Below, in pieces: positions 1 to 11,886 of a stretch of DNA of 64,000 nt (position 1 is its first letter; every line of letters starts with the position of its first letter). A model generated the notes under the pieces. It did not search any database and had not been told where the DNA came from. It worked only from the letters and a program-made list of their open reading frames with translations. This DNA comes from Sclerurus mexicanus (lineage: Eukaryota; Chordata; Aves; Passeriformes; Furnariidae), in assembly GCA_013396755.1 (NCBI GenBank), contig VWZF01004016.1, positions 124,598 to 188,597 on the forward strand, in the 5' to 3' direction. A program made the translations under genes and the position numbers.

Positions 1-185
1 ATAAGCAACCTGCTTTTTAAACTGCCTGCTCTGTATTTGTGGGGGGTTTTGTTGGAGTGCTTCATTGGGCTGCACTAGCATTAATTTACTGTAGACTTCA
101 GTGTATTTATTATAGTAAATAAGTAAATAGCTTTATGAGGCTTTTAATCATTAACTGATAAGGTATTAATTTTATTGCTTTCTAG

Positions 186-302
186 GGTTATGATAACTCA
201 GAGAGCAGTGTTCGTAAGGCATGTGTTTTCTGCCTTGTAGCCATTCATGCAGTAATTGGTGATGAACTAAAACCACATCTCAGTCAACTCACTGGCAGTA
301 AA
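186..302 (+). CDS. CLASP2: CLASP2 penultimate coding exon
   Basis: The exon has 117 nt (39 codons), phase 0 at both ends. The acceptor is ATTGCTTTCTAG at 174-185 and the donor is AAA|GTAAGT at 303. It encodes a segment beginning GYDNSESSVRKACVFCLV and ending HLSQLTGSK. This is part of the alpha-helical (HEAT-like) C-terminal CLIP-interacting domain and is nearly identical to the mammalian protein as I remember it. The reading frame is intact. Confidence 0.93.
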
Positions 303-1302
303 GTAAGTAAAAGATACCTTTTCAAGGAATGTTGGTTCGTAATTGCAGGTTTGCATTTACAGGTTGGTTGCCATTGCCGGAAAGTTTCGATAAATTACCA
401 ACTTGAATGAGAATATCAGGGCTGCTGGAGCCCTCGGAGGGCTAATCCAACTGCATAAAATATTCAAACCCAAAAGCCCATAGGCCTTTATGCAATGTAC
501 AGACTTTAGCATTCAGATTCCTCAGCTGTGTTTCTCACTGCTCTTTAATGCATTCAGTTACTTGTAGCTGGTAGTAGGGGTGATGGCTATACTTGGCACA
601 GCTTTTCCTGTCAGTGTTTCTTGTCTTGTTTTCCATCTAAGTTCTGACTGGCAAACAAGGAGTGTAATATGTAGATGTTACATAGAGCAGTTTTATTTAT
701 CCTTCCTCCTTGTTATTTTACTTTCACCTGCCCTTTCAGTACCTCCCATTTGAAATAATAGTAATCAGTCTGTGGTCCTTTTTGTTTCAGGATATTCATG
801 ATTTTATTGATATCTCTTACATGCAGGTTTTTGCATGTAAACTGTATGTTAATTCTGAATCTTTGTTCTTCGGAATAAAGCAGGACAATTAATTTTGTGT
901 ATGTATGAAGGCAGTTCTGTCTTAAAAAAGACTCACTGGCAATGACTGTATTTAAAGTGACCAGCATCTGTAACTCTGACTAGAGGCTGAAACCTCAACA
1001 TTAACTTAAAAAAAAAACCACAAAACACCCCCATATTTAGAACAGCATTGTAATTTGAGAAAACTATTCCATCTATCTTAATCTAACTCTCTTAGTTCAT
1101 ACTCTTCTTTACATCACAAATTTCGTTTGGGCTTGATGTTTTCATTGGCCAGTATGTTCCTTTTGAATCAGCTCTATAAAATACAGTTTTGCTTCTGGGG
1201 AAAAGAAAAAGGGTTAATGTCTCCTTTGTTGTGCCATTCCTGTAGTCAGTCTGTACAGTTTGCAGATACTAACCAAGGTGAATCTCTGGCTTAAATCTGC
1301 AG
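303..1302 (+). other. CLASP2 last intron
   Basis: A 1.0 kb GT-AG intron between the two visible CLASP2 exons. It is AT-rich and holds short chance open frames on both strands (for example 710-967) with no family resemblance. No RNA gene or recognisable repeat was seen. Confidence 0.8.
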
Positions 1303-1389
1303 ATGAAGTTATTGAACCTTTACATCAAACGTGCCCAAACAGGCTCTGGAGCAGGGGACACAGCAGCAGATATGTCTGGACAAAGTTAA
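1303..1389 (+). CDS. CLASP2: CLASP2 last coding exon (C-terminus)
   Basis: The acceptor is TTAAATCTGCAG ending at 1302. The coding part has 87 nt: 28 codons and a TAA stop at 1387-1389. It encodes MKLLNLYIKRAQTGSG followed by AGDTAADMSGQS. The tail shows small differences from the mammalian one, which is variable here. The exon starts in phase 0 and continues directly from the exon ending at 302. The ATG at its start is an internal codon, not an initiator. Confidence 0.93.
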   Translation: MKLLNLYIKRAQTGSGAGDTAADMSGQS

Positions 1390-3475
1390 TGAAGCTGACA
1401 GGAATTACCCAGGTCTCGTAAAGGAAGGGCAAGGCCCTCTTCAGTGAAAGGAAAATCCTTACACACGACTTCTGGAACTTTTTTCTTTCTTTTTTCCCTT
1501 TTGTTTTTATTTTTTTGTTTGGGATTTTTTTTTCTTTAACCAATGGCTGTCCTCAGCCTGCATGTGACTGTTGCAATAGAATAATTCCAGATCCAAGGAA
1601 AAACAGTATTAACATCAGTTGATCAAAGCAGAATAAGATTTTAAAATAATCTTATCCATCAGTTACCCTGTTCATAATCCTCTGTCTTCCCATTAACTTT
1701 TGCCAGTGTTACTGTATTAAAAAAACAAGATTTTTTTTTTAATGCTAATTAAAAAGGTATGCTTTAAGCTTCAGAAGTTAAAATAGAAGTTCTGTTGCTT
1801 TTATTCAGCTGCAGATAACGTTACTTTTTTATTGCTGTTTTGTTTGAGTATCATGTCCTTCGCTAGAAACAAGAAGCGATGTGAAACAAGGCAGAACTAG
1901 TGTGAACTGCAGTGAGACTCGTTCACTGTGCCGGTGGCTCATCATCTTACTTACCCTGCGTTCGGGATGTTCTGGAGATTGAGAAACACGCCTATAAAGA
2001 GAAAGCTGGGTCGATCCAGTGCCGTACAAGTGATATTGTTCATTGGTTGTATGTTTGTTGCATAAATAAGAATTCCGTGTGGCAGCAGAGGGCTGGCACG
2101 ACCAGCACCTCTGGGTGGAGACAGCCCTGGAGGGCAGCGTGGCAGGCTGCTGTCGAGCAGCAGAGCTCATGGTCACTTGATGGACGTGAACCATCCCTGT
2201 CACCTGCCGTTCTTCAAGCAGGATGCTTCAGAATGGAGCGCTCTGCCCAAGCATGCTCAGTATGTATTTATCACTAGAATGTTTCCTCTCAACCTAATTG
2301 CTGGAACGAGTAGTCTTGTATTGTAACTCACATGGGATTTTATGACAACAGTGCAGAAAACTATTTATTCCTTGCCTTTCCAAAAGCACCGAGACTTTCT
2401 GCGCTGAATTTAAATGGGGGGAGGGGGGCAATAGTCACAAATGCTATGGATCTTGCCACCTGTTAATTTAAAGAAGAATATATATTTTGGATGAGTAGGA
2501 AAAGCTGCACCAAATTATTTGCATGGTTTTCTTGAATAGCATCCTCAAGACCCATCTGGATTAAGATGTGGAAATGTTTCAAGGGTTTGTTTTTCCATTT
2601 TTGAAAAAGAGTTAGTATATTGTGAATAATGGTTCTTTGTATTTATGAAGTTGATAATGGAAAGAGAACAAAGATAAGTGACTGTCCCTAAATGTTGTCT
2701 TTTTTTCTTTTTTTTTAATGTTTATTTTTTTGTTATAAGCAGCCAGCTAATTAACTGAGAAATGGGATGAAACAGTGCCCTTCCCAGGAATGGTGGAACT
2801 TTTTTTTCCTGACTTTTTTTTTCCCTTAGACTGTGATGATGTCTAGTTGTAGGAAGTGTATCCTGATAAGAGAGAAAATAGTGGTGCCAAGGATGATGAT
2901 CTATGCTAGGCTCAAATTCTCTCTACCTCTTCAGGCTGACTAAGTTTTGACTGAGCTGCTGCAAATAGCACCCAGTAGAAGAACTATCTACAGAAAAATA
3001 TCTTTATTTTTTTTCCAAATTATCACTTAATGCGTATTCAGAACTCTATTCTTCAACATTACAGCCAAATATCATAAGAAACTACTTACACACGTTACTT
3101 GCTAGGAACCCTGAAAAACAAAACTGGATAAAAAAATTAAGTCAGATGCTTGTAGTTCCATGAAAGGTTATTTTTACTTTAGTTTGAAGTGAATGCAATA
3201 GAAAGAGCTAAGATGTGGTTATTAAAGAAGCAATGCCATTGCAGAGATTTATTTGGAGGAGAAGTTGTAGAAATATGTGTAAAGATTCAAACCAAGACTG
3301 TCATGACTCCTCACTAGCCCTTTTTAGCAGCTACATCAAGAAAATAGTATCTCCTCTTTCTTTCCTTCGTTACGTGTAACATCCTTGTTGTTTTCTACTG
3401 TTTAACTACATTGTGTATTTATAGTTCTCTGCTTACCATTGTGCATATACTGGCAATAAAATGTACATAACATTA
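1390..3475 (+). other. CLASP2: CLASP2 3' UTR (predicted extent)
   Basis: About 2.1 kb of T-rich and AU-rich sequence after the CLASP2 stop, with several poly-T and ATTTA-like stretches. A canonical AATAAA lies at 3455-3460, and a GT-rich stretch lies further downstream near 3590. I take this as the likely distal poly(A) signal because the length is reasonable for this gene. Earlier weak ATTAAA variants near 1725 and 1750 could give a shorter transcript. RNA evidence would be needed to fix the end. Confidence 0.5.
3455..3460 (+). terminator. Candidate CLASP2 poly(A) signal
   Basis: Exact AATAAA hexamer 2.07 kb after the CLASP2 stop. It is followed two bases later by TGTACATA (3462-3469), which matches the Pumilio site UGUANAUA, so the processing region and an RNA-protein motif overlap. 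The next convincing gene feature on this strand is more than 8 kb away. Confidence 0.45.
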
Positions 3476-6400
3476 CTTAAAAAATTAGCAATGGATACAT
3501 TCTGTTTTTCTGCTTTATTTGATCACATGCTATAAGAAAAAATATACATGTGATTGATACATTGGTTTAAAAATAATTATCTTGATGTTTTGTGTGTCCA
3601 AATGATGTTTCTTTATATACTCTTGTTACTAAATCTGACCTGGCATTGAGAACATGCTGTGAATGTAGGTGTGCTAGACAACTTCTTTAAAAAATTGAAT
3701 GTTCTTTTTGAACACACTTTCCTTCATCTGGGCAGGTGTCTTTTTATTATTTCATTTATTTGTACGTTACACGTCATTTGCATTTAATTTTTTTAATATT
3801 TAAAAATATTTTTTCAGCCTACAATCTTGTAGTTTTTGCATTTTGATTATACAAAAGGTCACTTTAAAAAATTGCATAAATTCTAAGCTTACTACTCCTG
3901 TGTGTTACTCCTGCATTTTCTGTAGGTAATATTTGTTTTCAGAGGATCATGGCAAGATGACTGTTATTTGTCATCTTTTTGAAGATGCTGTTTCACACTG
4001 AAAATATAAGTTATTGAAACATACAGTCTATATTCTGGATAGAACCTCGGGGGTTTTATGTGCAAACAAAAGTTTTAAGAAAGAAATGGTTTTTATCCCC
4101 TGTATGAAAAACTTTGCTCCAGGTAGGGGGGAGGAAGGTATTCACACCAAAGTTTGTTCATCAGTTTTGCTTTTAGGCCATCTTTAAGTGTTTTAAGTGA
4201 AGATACCCCATGTATTAAAAATCTGAATGAGATATATTTAAATTACTATTTTACTTATGACTAATTCTGTGTGCAGCAAAGATGGGGTTGCTATGTTTGT
4301 AAATAAGAATTTGGAAAGAAAATTATTTCCATGGCAGCCAGATTCACTGCATTGCTTTTTGCCTTCATTTCCTATATTATAAATAGACATTAGCTCAGTT
4401 AAACTCAAGCAGTGGTTAGTCATGCCTGATGTTCCTGCTGGAGGTGGTTTCTCTAATGGATTAGCATAAAGATCTCAGAAAAACTAGGGTGGTTATAAGT
4501 TGTTGTGCTTTCAGAAAGGGTTTCTCTATGTTCTTGCTAATATCCTGTGAAGGCAGGTCATTGCAGTCATTTGAATACTGACATGTAATCCTTAAAGGTT
4601 GAGTTTGGGCTTAAAGGGAGAAGAAGAAGAAGGGAAGCCACGTGCAGAATCAGGATAAGAAATGCATATCTTGGATGTCATTATTTGAGTAACACTATTA
4701 ACTGAGAACTTTGAGTAACACATTGTGTTCAGCTGAAGCGAGGAAGTTGGGATAATAAATGTAAATCAAAAGGAGAGCTGATCCTGTAAAATGTCCTGAG
4801 TTGGCTTGCTTGTCTGTTTTTGAAGATAAAGGTTGGAACAGATTGAGTTGTGTATTATTATTTGCGGTCTGAGTCCCAGAGCAAAAAGAACAAACGTATC
4901 CCATTACACTTACATATTCTGAGTAGTTTCTTTGATGCTTAAGCATTGCAGTAAATCCACAAACATACCCACGTGAACTGCTCGCAGTTCTAATTTTCAG
5001 CAGAGGAATTCATATCCTGCATGTGATATTGTCCCTTTGCAAACAATCACGAAAGAGGAAACAATCCTGAGGAATAGATGTGTAGAATTACTCTGGAGTT
5101 ACTCCCTGTGGTAGGTGGTAGGTGGTGAGAATGGTTCTGGTGGCCGTGGTGACTTTCACTGTGTCAGGCTGGGACTCTGCAAACACACAGAACACAATAA
5201 ACATAATTATGAGGATGAATCAGCAATTCAGGAGCTGGAGGATTATCTGGAGAACAAAAACTGGTGTTTTCTCCCAGTTAAAACAGTAAACAGATCTGCA
5301 ATTCCAGTCTCCTGCCAGGTAAGGTGAAAGTCAATATTCATATCACATTCACTAAACAAAACATCTTACATTTTCCTCCCTATGTTTTGTAATTAATTTT
5401 TCCAGCTCATTAAGAGCACATACCTTAAAGATTTGCTTTGTAGTTTATATATGTTCTCTTCCTTCTTTTTTGCTAAAATAAGGAAGATTGTTCAGTAATG
5501 TGAGGAGTTTGAGGAAATAATTGTGCCAGTCAGGCAAGCAAAAAAATCAAACTTCATTTACTGTTTCTCTATATTGTATATATGTTTGTATGCTTAAGTA
5601 TGTTTTAAGACCTTAGGGTTCCAAGTTGTGCAGTGTGGATTATCCCAGCTAAAAAAGCATCTTCATGTACTGACAGAATTTTACATGACAGTAAGAAGTT
5701 CCCTACAGGTGGGACAAAATTAAAACTGTGTAAATTGCTGTTTAACTCTTGAAAACTTAGAAAATGGTGGTTTGAATATGATTTCTGCCAAATGCAAAAA
5801 TTCTGTAACTCTTGATGTATTTTCGGTAGATACAAGTGATTCCAGTGGCGATATTCTGAGGGAGTAAGATTGGAAAAAGTTATGGCTAGTGAAACATGGA
5901 AAATATTTCTTCAGTGGAAAAAGGAACATACCTGCAGGTAACTGTTAGCTCTCCAGTTCTGTGGACATCAGATGAGGTAGAAAGGTAACTAAACTGGATC
6001 TTGGGCATCAGTGTTTCACAAGTTCCCTTTTTCAGTGACCTTCCTTTCCTGGGTCGTGATATTGTCCATCAAGGCTCATCTTTGGACCTCTGCAAACCCT
6101 TAGTAGTGGAGATGGTTCTGTTAACTATATCTCAGGCTAGATTCAAAAGTTAATTTAAGCCCCTTTAAGCTGCAGCTATTTTTTTAAAAAACCTTAAAAC
6201 CCCTGTGTGGTTTGTAAAACCCCTGTACATTTTTAGGAAGGGGATTTTCTTAGAATACACAAAATCTTGCTTTCTGCAGTGGGAATTAAGAGGAAAATAC
6301 TGATGTAGGAGGGTTTTGTTCACAAAGCCAAGACATCCCAATGCTAGAAGATGTCAGACCTGGCAGGGTACCAGAGCTGCCTCAGAGCCTCTGGTAAAAG

Positions 6401-9400
6401 GGTCTCAGTCCATTAGGAATGAGAAGCAGCTGAGCACTCCTTTGTGTCACAACGTGTGGGAACCCTCTGTGGCTGCAGCAGTCGGGGAGTCCCAGTACTG
6501 ATTTTAAGGCTGCCAAGTACCTGCACAGAAAGCAGTAAATGCCAGAAAAGCAGCTAGTTGAACTTGCCCACCTCTACAGACTTCTGAGTTGTCTAAAAAA
6601 GCAAACAGACTCCACCCTTTGCCACAGCCATAAAAACCTGGTAAGTTTTGATTTGGGCATGATGTGATGTTTAAATCAAAACTTTCTCCAATCAGTGATG
6701 CTAAATCTGTGTGTCTAAATCTGTGCCTACAAATGATCTCCATATAATGGGTTTCTTTCTAAAAGGCAGCAGAAGGAACAGAGGGAAGCAAAGATAACAC
6801 TTGCCATGCTCCCTCTTGTAAGATGTGATGTATACAAGTAAGACATGTATTCCTCAGTTCGTACCTCAGCACCTTACTGCATCCTGAGATTCAGAGGGAG
6901 GTAGTGTGAGGAAAATGACTATGGAGGAATAAACTACACATCAGGAACACCCTGCAATGGAGACTTCTTGAAAGGGGGACAGACCCCATGAGGAAAGGAG
7001 CTTTTTTCAGAAAAAGCCAAACCTATCTATTTTGTAATCTGACACGAGCATTGGAAGCAATCCGTATTTCTCCTTTACCTAAAGTTACTTCTTTGAGTGC
7101 CTCATATCAAGGAGACTCTGAAGCAAGTCCAGGCACAGGGTTTGTTATGTATCTGCTCCATCAAAGTGATCAGAAGGTGCTGTTGAGGCACTTAGTGTGC
7201 TCAGCACTGTTATGCATCAAGCAGAGTCCCATTCTGGTCAGATATCCTGTGATGTCTTGCCTTGTCCCTGTGTTGTCAGTGTCCCAAGATTTCTACTGGA
7301 ATGCAGGAGGTCTCCTATAGATGTCTTGTGGGTGTTTCCGTTTCCCCTCTCTTTTTGTTGGCAGGCCCGCTTCTTTCTGTACCACAGAGGAAGGACTGGT
7401 AAATGCTCAGTCTCACAGTGTTTCAGTGTTCAGCAGGCCCAGAGGACAATGTCTAAAACCATCAAACAATCCAGATTAAAGGTGGCAGGAGGACACGGAG
7501 AGCGTGCAAGTGTTGCTGCTTATCCTTTGCTGCACTACACAGACACAGTGCATTGTTCACAGGCTGACTGTCAGCAGTGACCATGTACCTCTGCTACCCT
7601 CAGATGACCAGACATAGCAAAAGAACTGGCTGGATCAACTCTTAACGTGACAGGAGATGTGTGGAGAGCTGCAAGTTGGTGCAGCAATGGAGTAACATGC
7701 AGAAGTTATTCTCGTGCTTGTTACCTGTCAGTGTCGAAGTTCACTATGATAGTAGTGACTAATACAGTCCCACTAAGAAGGTGTACAGGAGAGACAGAGA
7801 GGTTGTGTATTCAAAGATAGAAAGAGGGGCTAGACGTGTGTCAGCACCTTTCACAGAGATGTCTGATGGATTCACACCCCATGCAAGCAGGGAGTATGGT
7901 GTAGACCTGAATACCTCACTGTTCCATGGTGGTCTAGGTGAGTAAGGTCACCGGTGTCTGGTTTGACAGCTCTTTCCATTCCAAAGCTACCCTGCACTGG
8001 GCAGCAACTGTTAACCAGAGAGAGTCCAAAGACTAAATAGGACACATCAAAACAATGCTTTCTTCTCTATAATCTGTTTGGGAATGAAGTATGTAGGGAT
8101 TGCTTCTACATAAATACAAAACCGTCTTTTGATTTTAAATTGACTTAGTATTTTAAGAACAACTAAAAATCATCACTGGACAGCAGAAACTTCCTTTAAG
8201 TAAAATTTTCAGAATATATACTGAATTCACAGTGTCTTACATTGTACCTGATTGAGGTTTTTCCTTATGTTGTCTGTAGAACATTTTTTATTTATTCAAA
8301 GCAAAGAGCAAAGGTGACATTCTGTATATATACCACTGTTTGGGGTCATTTGTTGTACTTCTCAGAAGGGCAATCAGAAGAATTATATGAGGAGTCTGAG
8401 CACTATAAACAAGATTAGCTGGCTGAACGATGCCTTAGGAGACTTCATAATTTTGGACATGGCTCATGGAAAAAAATCCGATCAAGTTTTCAGGCACCAC
8501 ATGCTACAGTACTTTCACCCACTAGGCAAAACATGAGGCTCCCCACCTTAAATTTCAGGTTGGACTTTGCATGCCATAGACAAGCCTTAGAGCAAGAAAT
8601 GTTTTAAATAAATAATGTCTTGTTGTTTGTGTATACAGTGCTCCTTTGCTGAGATCTCTGTACTTATTGGGTAGATCATAAGGCAAGAGAAACAAAATAG
8701 CCCCTTAACAATAAACAGGACAAGGTTAAAAACTCACCTTATTTGTCCCCAAACTTGAAGGACCGTGTAACCACATACCTTTATGTCTAGAGGTTAGTCA
8801 AGGGCAGCAGCTGTGGGTATGGCAAATACACAGTGTTTCACAAGGCAAAATACCAGGATTAAATATAACCTGGGAAATCTATCCTGATTTTAAAAACTAA
8901 GTTATACTGTACTTCAAGTTTTATCCATGTACCATTTACAACACAGACCAGTCCAAAACACAAGACTGAAGAGGAGAAAGAAAAGAAACACTGAATTTTG
9001 AAATTTGTTTGTAGTATTTCATTTCAGTTTGAATAATAACATGTTCTACTATTTTCCATACAAGGAACTCCAAGCAGCTATGAGTGATAAGCATCTTGTC
9101 GACCCTTGGAGGAAGAAAAAGACAGGCAAAATTTCCTTTTTCACAGTGCTTTTGCATGGAAGTCCACGAGATTTGGTTGTGCTTTGCTCCTCTTATACCA
9201 TCAGGAGCAGCGGTTGCAGTGGGATAGGATGGTTTGTAGGGACAGCTTTAGTGGTCGTGGTCTCTCCAGTAGGAAGCAGTTTGCATACCATGAGAGGCAC
9301 CTGTAACACAGGCCTTGGAACTTCTGCCCTTCATAAGTTGGTACTTAGAGATCAGAACAGCCACCGTCATTTCATCTTCCCCTACTAATAAACACCCCAT

Positions 9401-11769
9401 CTCCTCCGGGCAGTAGTTTTCCGGATATCATCAAGGACTTGTTTGTCTGCATAAGTGGAATATTTGAAAAACCAAATGAAGGTAAGAGACTGGACACGTT
9501 TGCTGTGATGCTCCTGTGTTTTGTTATGGCCTGCTACTGTAGTTGTGTCAGCTGCTAACAGCTTGGCAAGCTAATGACACAGGACTGGAGTCAGAGGACT
9601 AAAGCACTGAGGGCTCACAGCTCTCACTCACTGCCCACACTCAAAACACATGGGGTGAACCCAGGCCAGTAGCTGAATCTGCCTCTCTTCCCCTGGGTGC
9701 TTATTTTCAATGAAAGCAAGTTGTCTGTCTTCATGTAGGAACACATCTACAACTCATATACTGTGTTTGTGTTATTTAAAAATATCAAGTTAATTCTGAA
9801 AGGGCTAGTAACAAAGTTGGCTGCTCAAGTTAAAAAATAGAAGTGTCAATTGCTTTTGCTCCCAAGTTCTCTCCTGGACTTCTCTAAAACCTGTCCAAAG
9901 CAATAGACTACTCTTGGGGGTGAAGAAGAGCCAGGTGATCTCAAGCCACGTGAGCTGTGGGATAGGCATAGAGCGGTGGGAGCCATTCTGTGGTAGAGAC
10001 TGAAAGCTCTTCAAGTGAAGGGCAATCTGTGGTATTACTCTTTAAATGTAATAGAAATAGAAGTTGTGTGGGAAGCTCATGTCAACCCCAAGGGAATACT
10101 GTGAAAGGGATTTGTGAGGTCTGTAGTCCTTTCCATGATAATAATCAGTGCAAAGGGAAAAGGGTCTTCCATATACAACATTCTGCACATTGAACTCCTT
10201 TGCCTAAACCTAGGGCTGAAGACAGAGCGATTTGATTTTACGATTTGCTGGTAGATGGAACAAACCCAATAGCAGGATATGTATTCTTTTCCTACTGTCA
10301 CTGAAATAAAAAATTATTAAGGAAATACACCAGTGGCCCCTGGGACACATGCAGCTCTTTACACATGCTGGGAGGGTGCTCATTATGAGGATGCATATTG
10401 ACACTTAAGTGGAAAAACTAACCTTGAAAAGACTCATTGAGCTCTCATCCTTGTTGGAGCAAAGATTAGTTTGTGTAAATGAGTGGATATGTGTTATAAC
10501 AACCCTCCTTGAGGTACCTACATACTTCTTGGAAGAGAATAATCTCTTAGAATCACTAAGGCAGAAGTCCTAATTCTTGTCTGCTTTTGTGGACAGCAGC
10601 ACAAATAATGTTTATTTTAAGCTTTTTTGACTGCTGCATATTACTATCACTCTAATATGAAATAATTCCTTTTTGTTTCATCAAAGAGAACACTGCTCTT
10701 TGATGTTCTGATTTTCATAGCTGCAATACTGTAATACCTTTTAAAAGTATCTTTTTACAGAATGAACTGGTATTAAAAATAACAAAGCCACCAGTGAACT
10801 AGTACTAATTTGTCAGTAGTCCTTCCTATTTCAAGTAGAAGGTGCCCTCTGCAGGTAACTATTTTCAGATGAGAATTTTGGATGTGTGGCCCCCCGTTTA
10901 TTTCTGAGTGTCAAGGTCTTTGCAGGATCGACCAGTGGTATTTTGTGTTTTTAAATTGATACTACAATTGATACTACAAAAACCAGCAAACAAACGGCAC
11001 TGAGATATAAGTGTGCCAAGCAGCTGGTTTGCATCTGAAAGTGACTTTTCCTTAAAGTGTGGGTGGAAGGTGTAGTATTGCGTGGGTGTTGGAGTAAATA
11101 TTTTTCCTGCAACTTGACAGTGTTTTCATTGTTGTTTTTTTTGGTGTGTTTGGTTTTTTTTACATTCATTTTCATGGCAAGAAGGTAGCTATAAAGTTGT
11201 ATGCTGTAGTAGCATGCCACTTGAATTGAAAAGACAGGCAAAAAGGATACAATCTAAACACTGCTGAGAAGGCATCTTGCTCACCTTAAAGGTCATTGTG
11301 TGTTCCAGGTTTTTTCTTTTTCTCTGCAGTCATTCGTGCCTACGTGGGTTGTAGTGCTAAGGTTCTCTGAGTGGCCTGTGTGAAGAGGGAGCTCTGTGCC
11401 TCTCTGAGGCAGAAGGGCTGTCAAATTGCTCTTTCTCCTGGCTCTAACACACAGTTTGCTCAGTGACACTCAGACAGCATGGAGGGAGGGCAGGAGGGAA
11501 ATGGGGATGTGGTGAGGTCTGAGCTGCACTTGATGTCATACTGGACAGTAATGAAGCCTCGTAGCTGGGCAGCAACGAGCAGTGCAGCGAGTTTGAGAGC
11601 AGCAGGGTATGTGGGGACCAGCCAAGACATCAGCTACTGCCTCTTCTGGAGAGAGGGACACCAGCAAACTTGCTGGCAGCAGCTAAACATAAAGGTCTTA
11701 CAGGAACCCAACTGTAACTTTAATCTGAACACGAGTATTTGTTTTCTTTCCTCTCTCCTGTCCCTGCAG
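3476..11769. other. CLASP2-UBP1 intergenic region
   Basis: About 8.3 kb without a recognisable conserved exon until the upstream UBP1 exon at 11.8 kb. It is AT-rich with scattered homopolymers. Open frames such as 7197-7580 (+) and 9005-9388 (+) have no family signature and overlap frames on other strands or phases. One exon-like block at 5191-5318 is listed under findings. No tRNA, rRNA or clear LINE end was recognised by eye; old, diverged repeats could be missed. Confidence 0.6.
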
Positions 11770-11886
11770 TGACCATCTCCTAGCTGAGCACAACACTTCC
11801 TCTCATCCCAAAATGCTCTTCTGGCACAGCCAGCCTGAACATTATCACCATCACCAGTATCCCACCAGTAACAACAGCTACCTGCG
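11770..11886 (+). CDS. UBP1: Upstream alternative UBP1 exon with TFCP2L1-like N-terminus (ATG at 11813)
   Basis: A pyrimidine-rich acceptor, ending CTGTCCCTGCAG at 11769, precedes a 117-nt exon with an ATG at 11813. It encodes MLFWHSQPEHYHHHQY then PTSNNSYLR, ending in a consensus donor CG|GTAAGG at 11887. The split codon CG|T is completed by UBP1 exon 2 (23768) to give ...YLR-DVLALPIFKQE, exactly as in the paralogue TFCP2L1 (MLFWHTQPEHY...SYLRDVLALPIFKQE, from memory). The match of sequence, phase and position is far beyond chance. It is best read as an alternative first coding exon 3.4 kb upstream of the CpG-island exon. The acceptor suggests a further non-coding exon upstream. An exon start inside 11770-11812 is also possible. 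Confidence 0.82.

Larger units (their letters stand above)
1..3475 (+). other. CLASP2: CLASP2 gene, 3' end (last two coding exons and 3' UTR)
   Basis: The CLIP-associating protein 2 gene enters from the left edge and ends here. CLASP proteins bind microtubule plus ends, promote rescue and suppress catastrophe. Their C-terminal domain docks on CLIP-170/CLIP-115 and on cortical or Golgi partners. Only the last 67 residues are visible, in two exons separated by a 1.0 kb intron (303-1302). Bases 1-185 are the tail of the preceding intron, ending in a pyrimidine-rich acceptor. Assignment to CLASP2 rather than CLASP1 rests on the recognisable C-terminal sequence (TGSK/MKLLNLYIKRAQTGSG) and on the CLASP2-UBP1-FBXL2 neighbourhood, which matches human 3p22. 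The end coordinate is a predicted poly(A) site. Confidence 0.9.

Noticed and set aside
9005..9388. 127-codon plus-strand frame in the intergenic region.
   Set aside because: Overlaps open frames in another plus phase and on the minus strand, with no conserved motif or promoter; consistent with chance.
11479..11772. 97-codon frame just upstream of the alternative UBP1 exon.
   Set aside because: It ends in a stop right at the acceptor, is in a different frame from the ATG at 11813, and has no homology I recognise.
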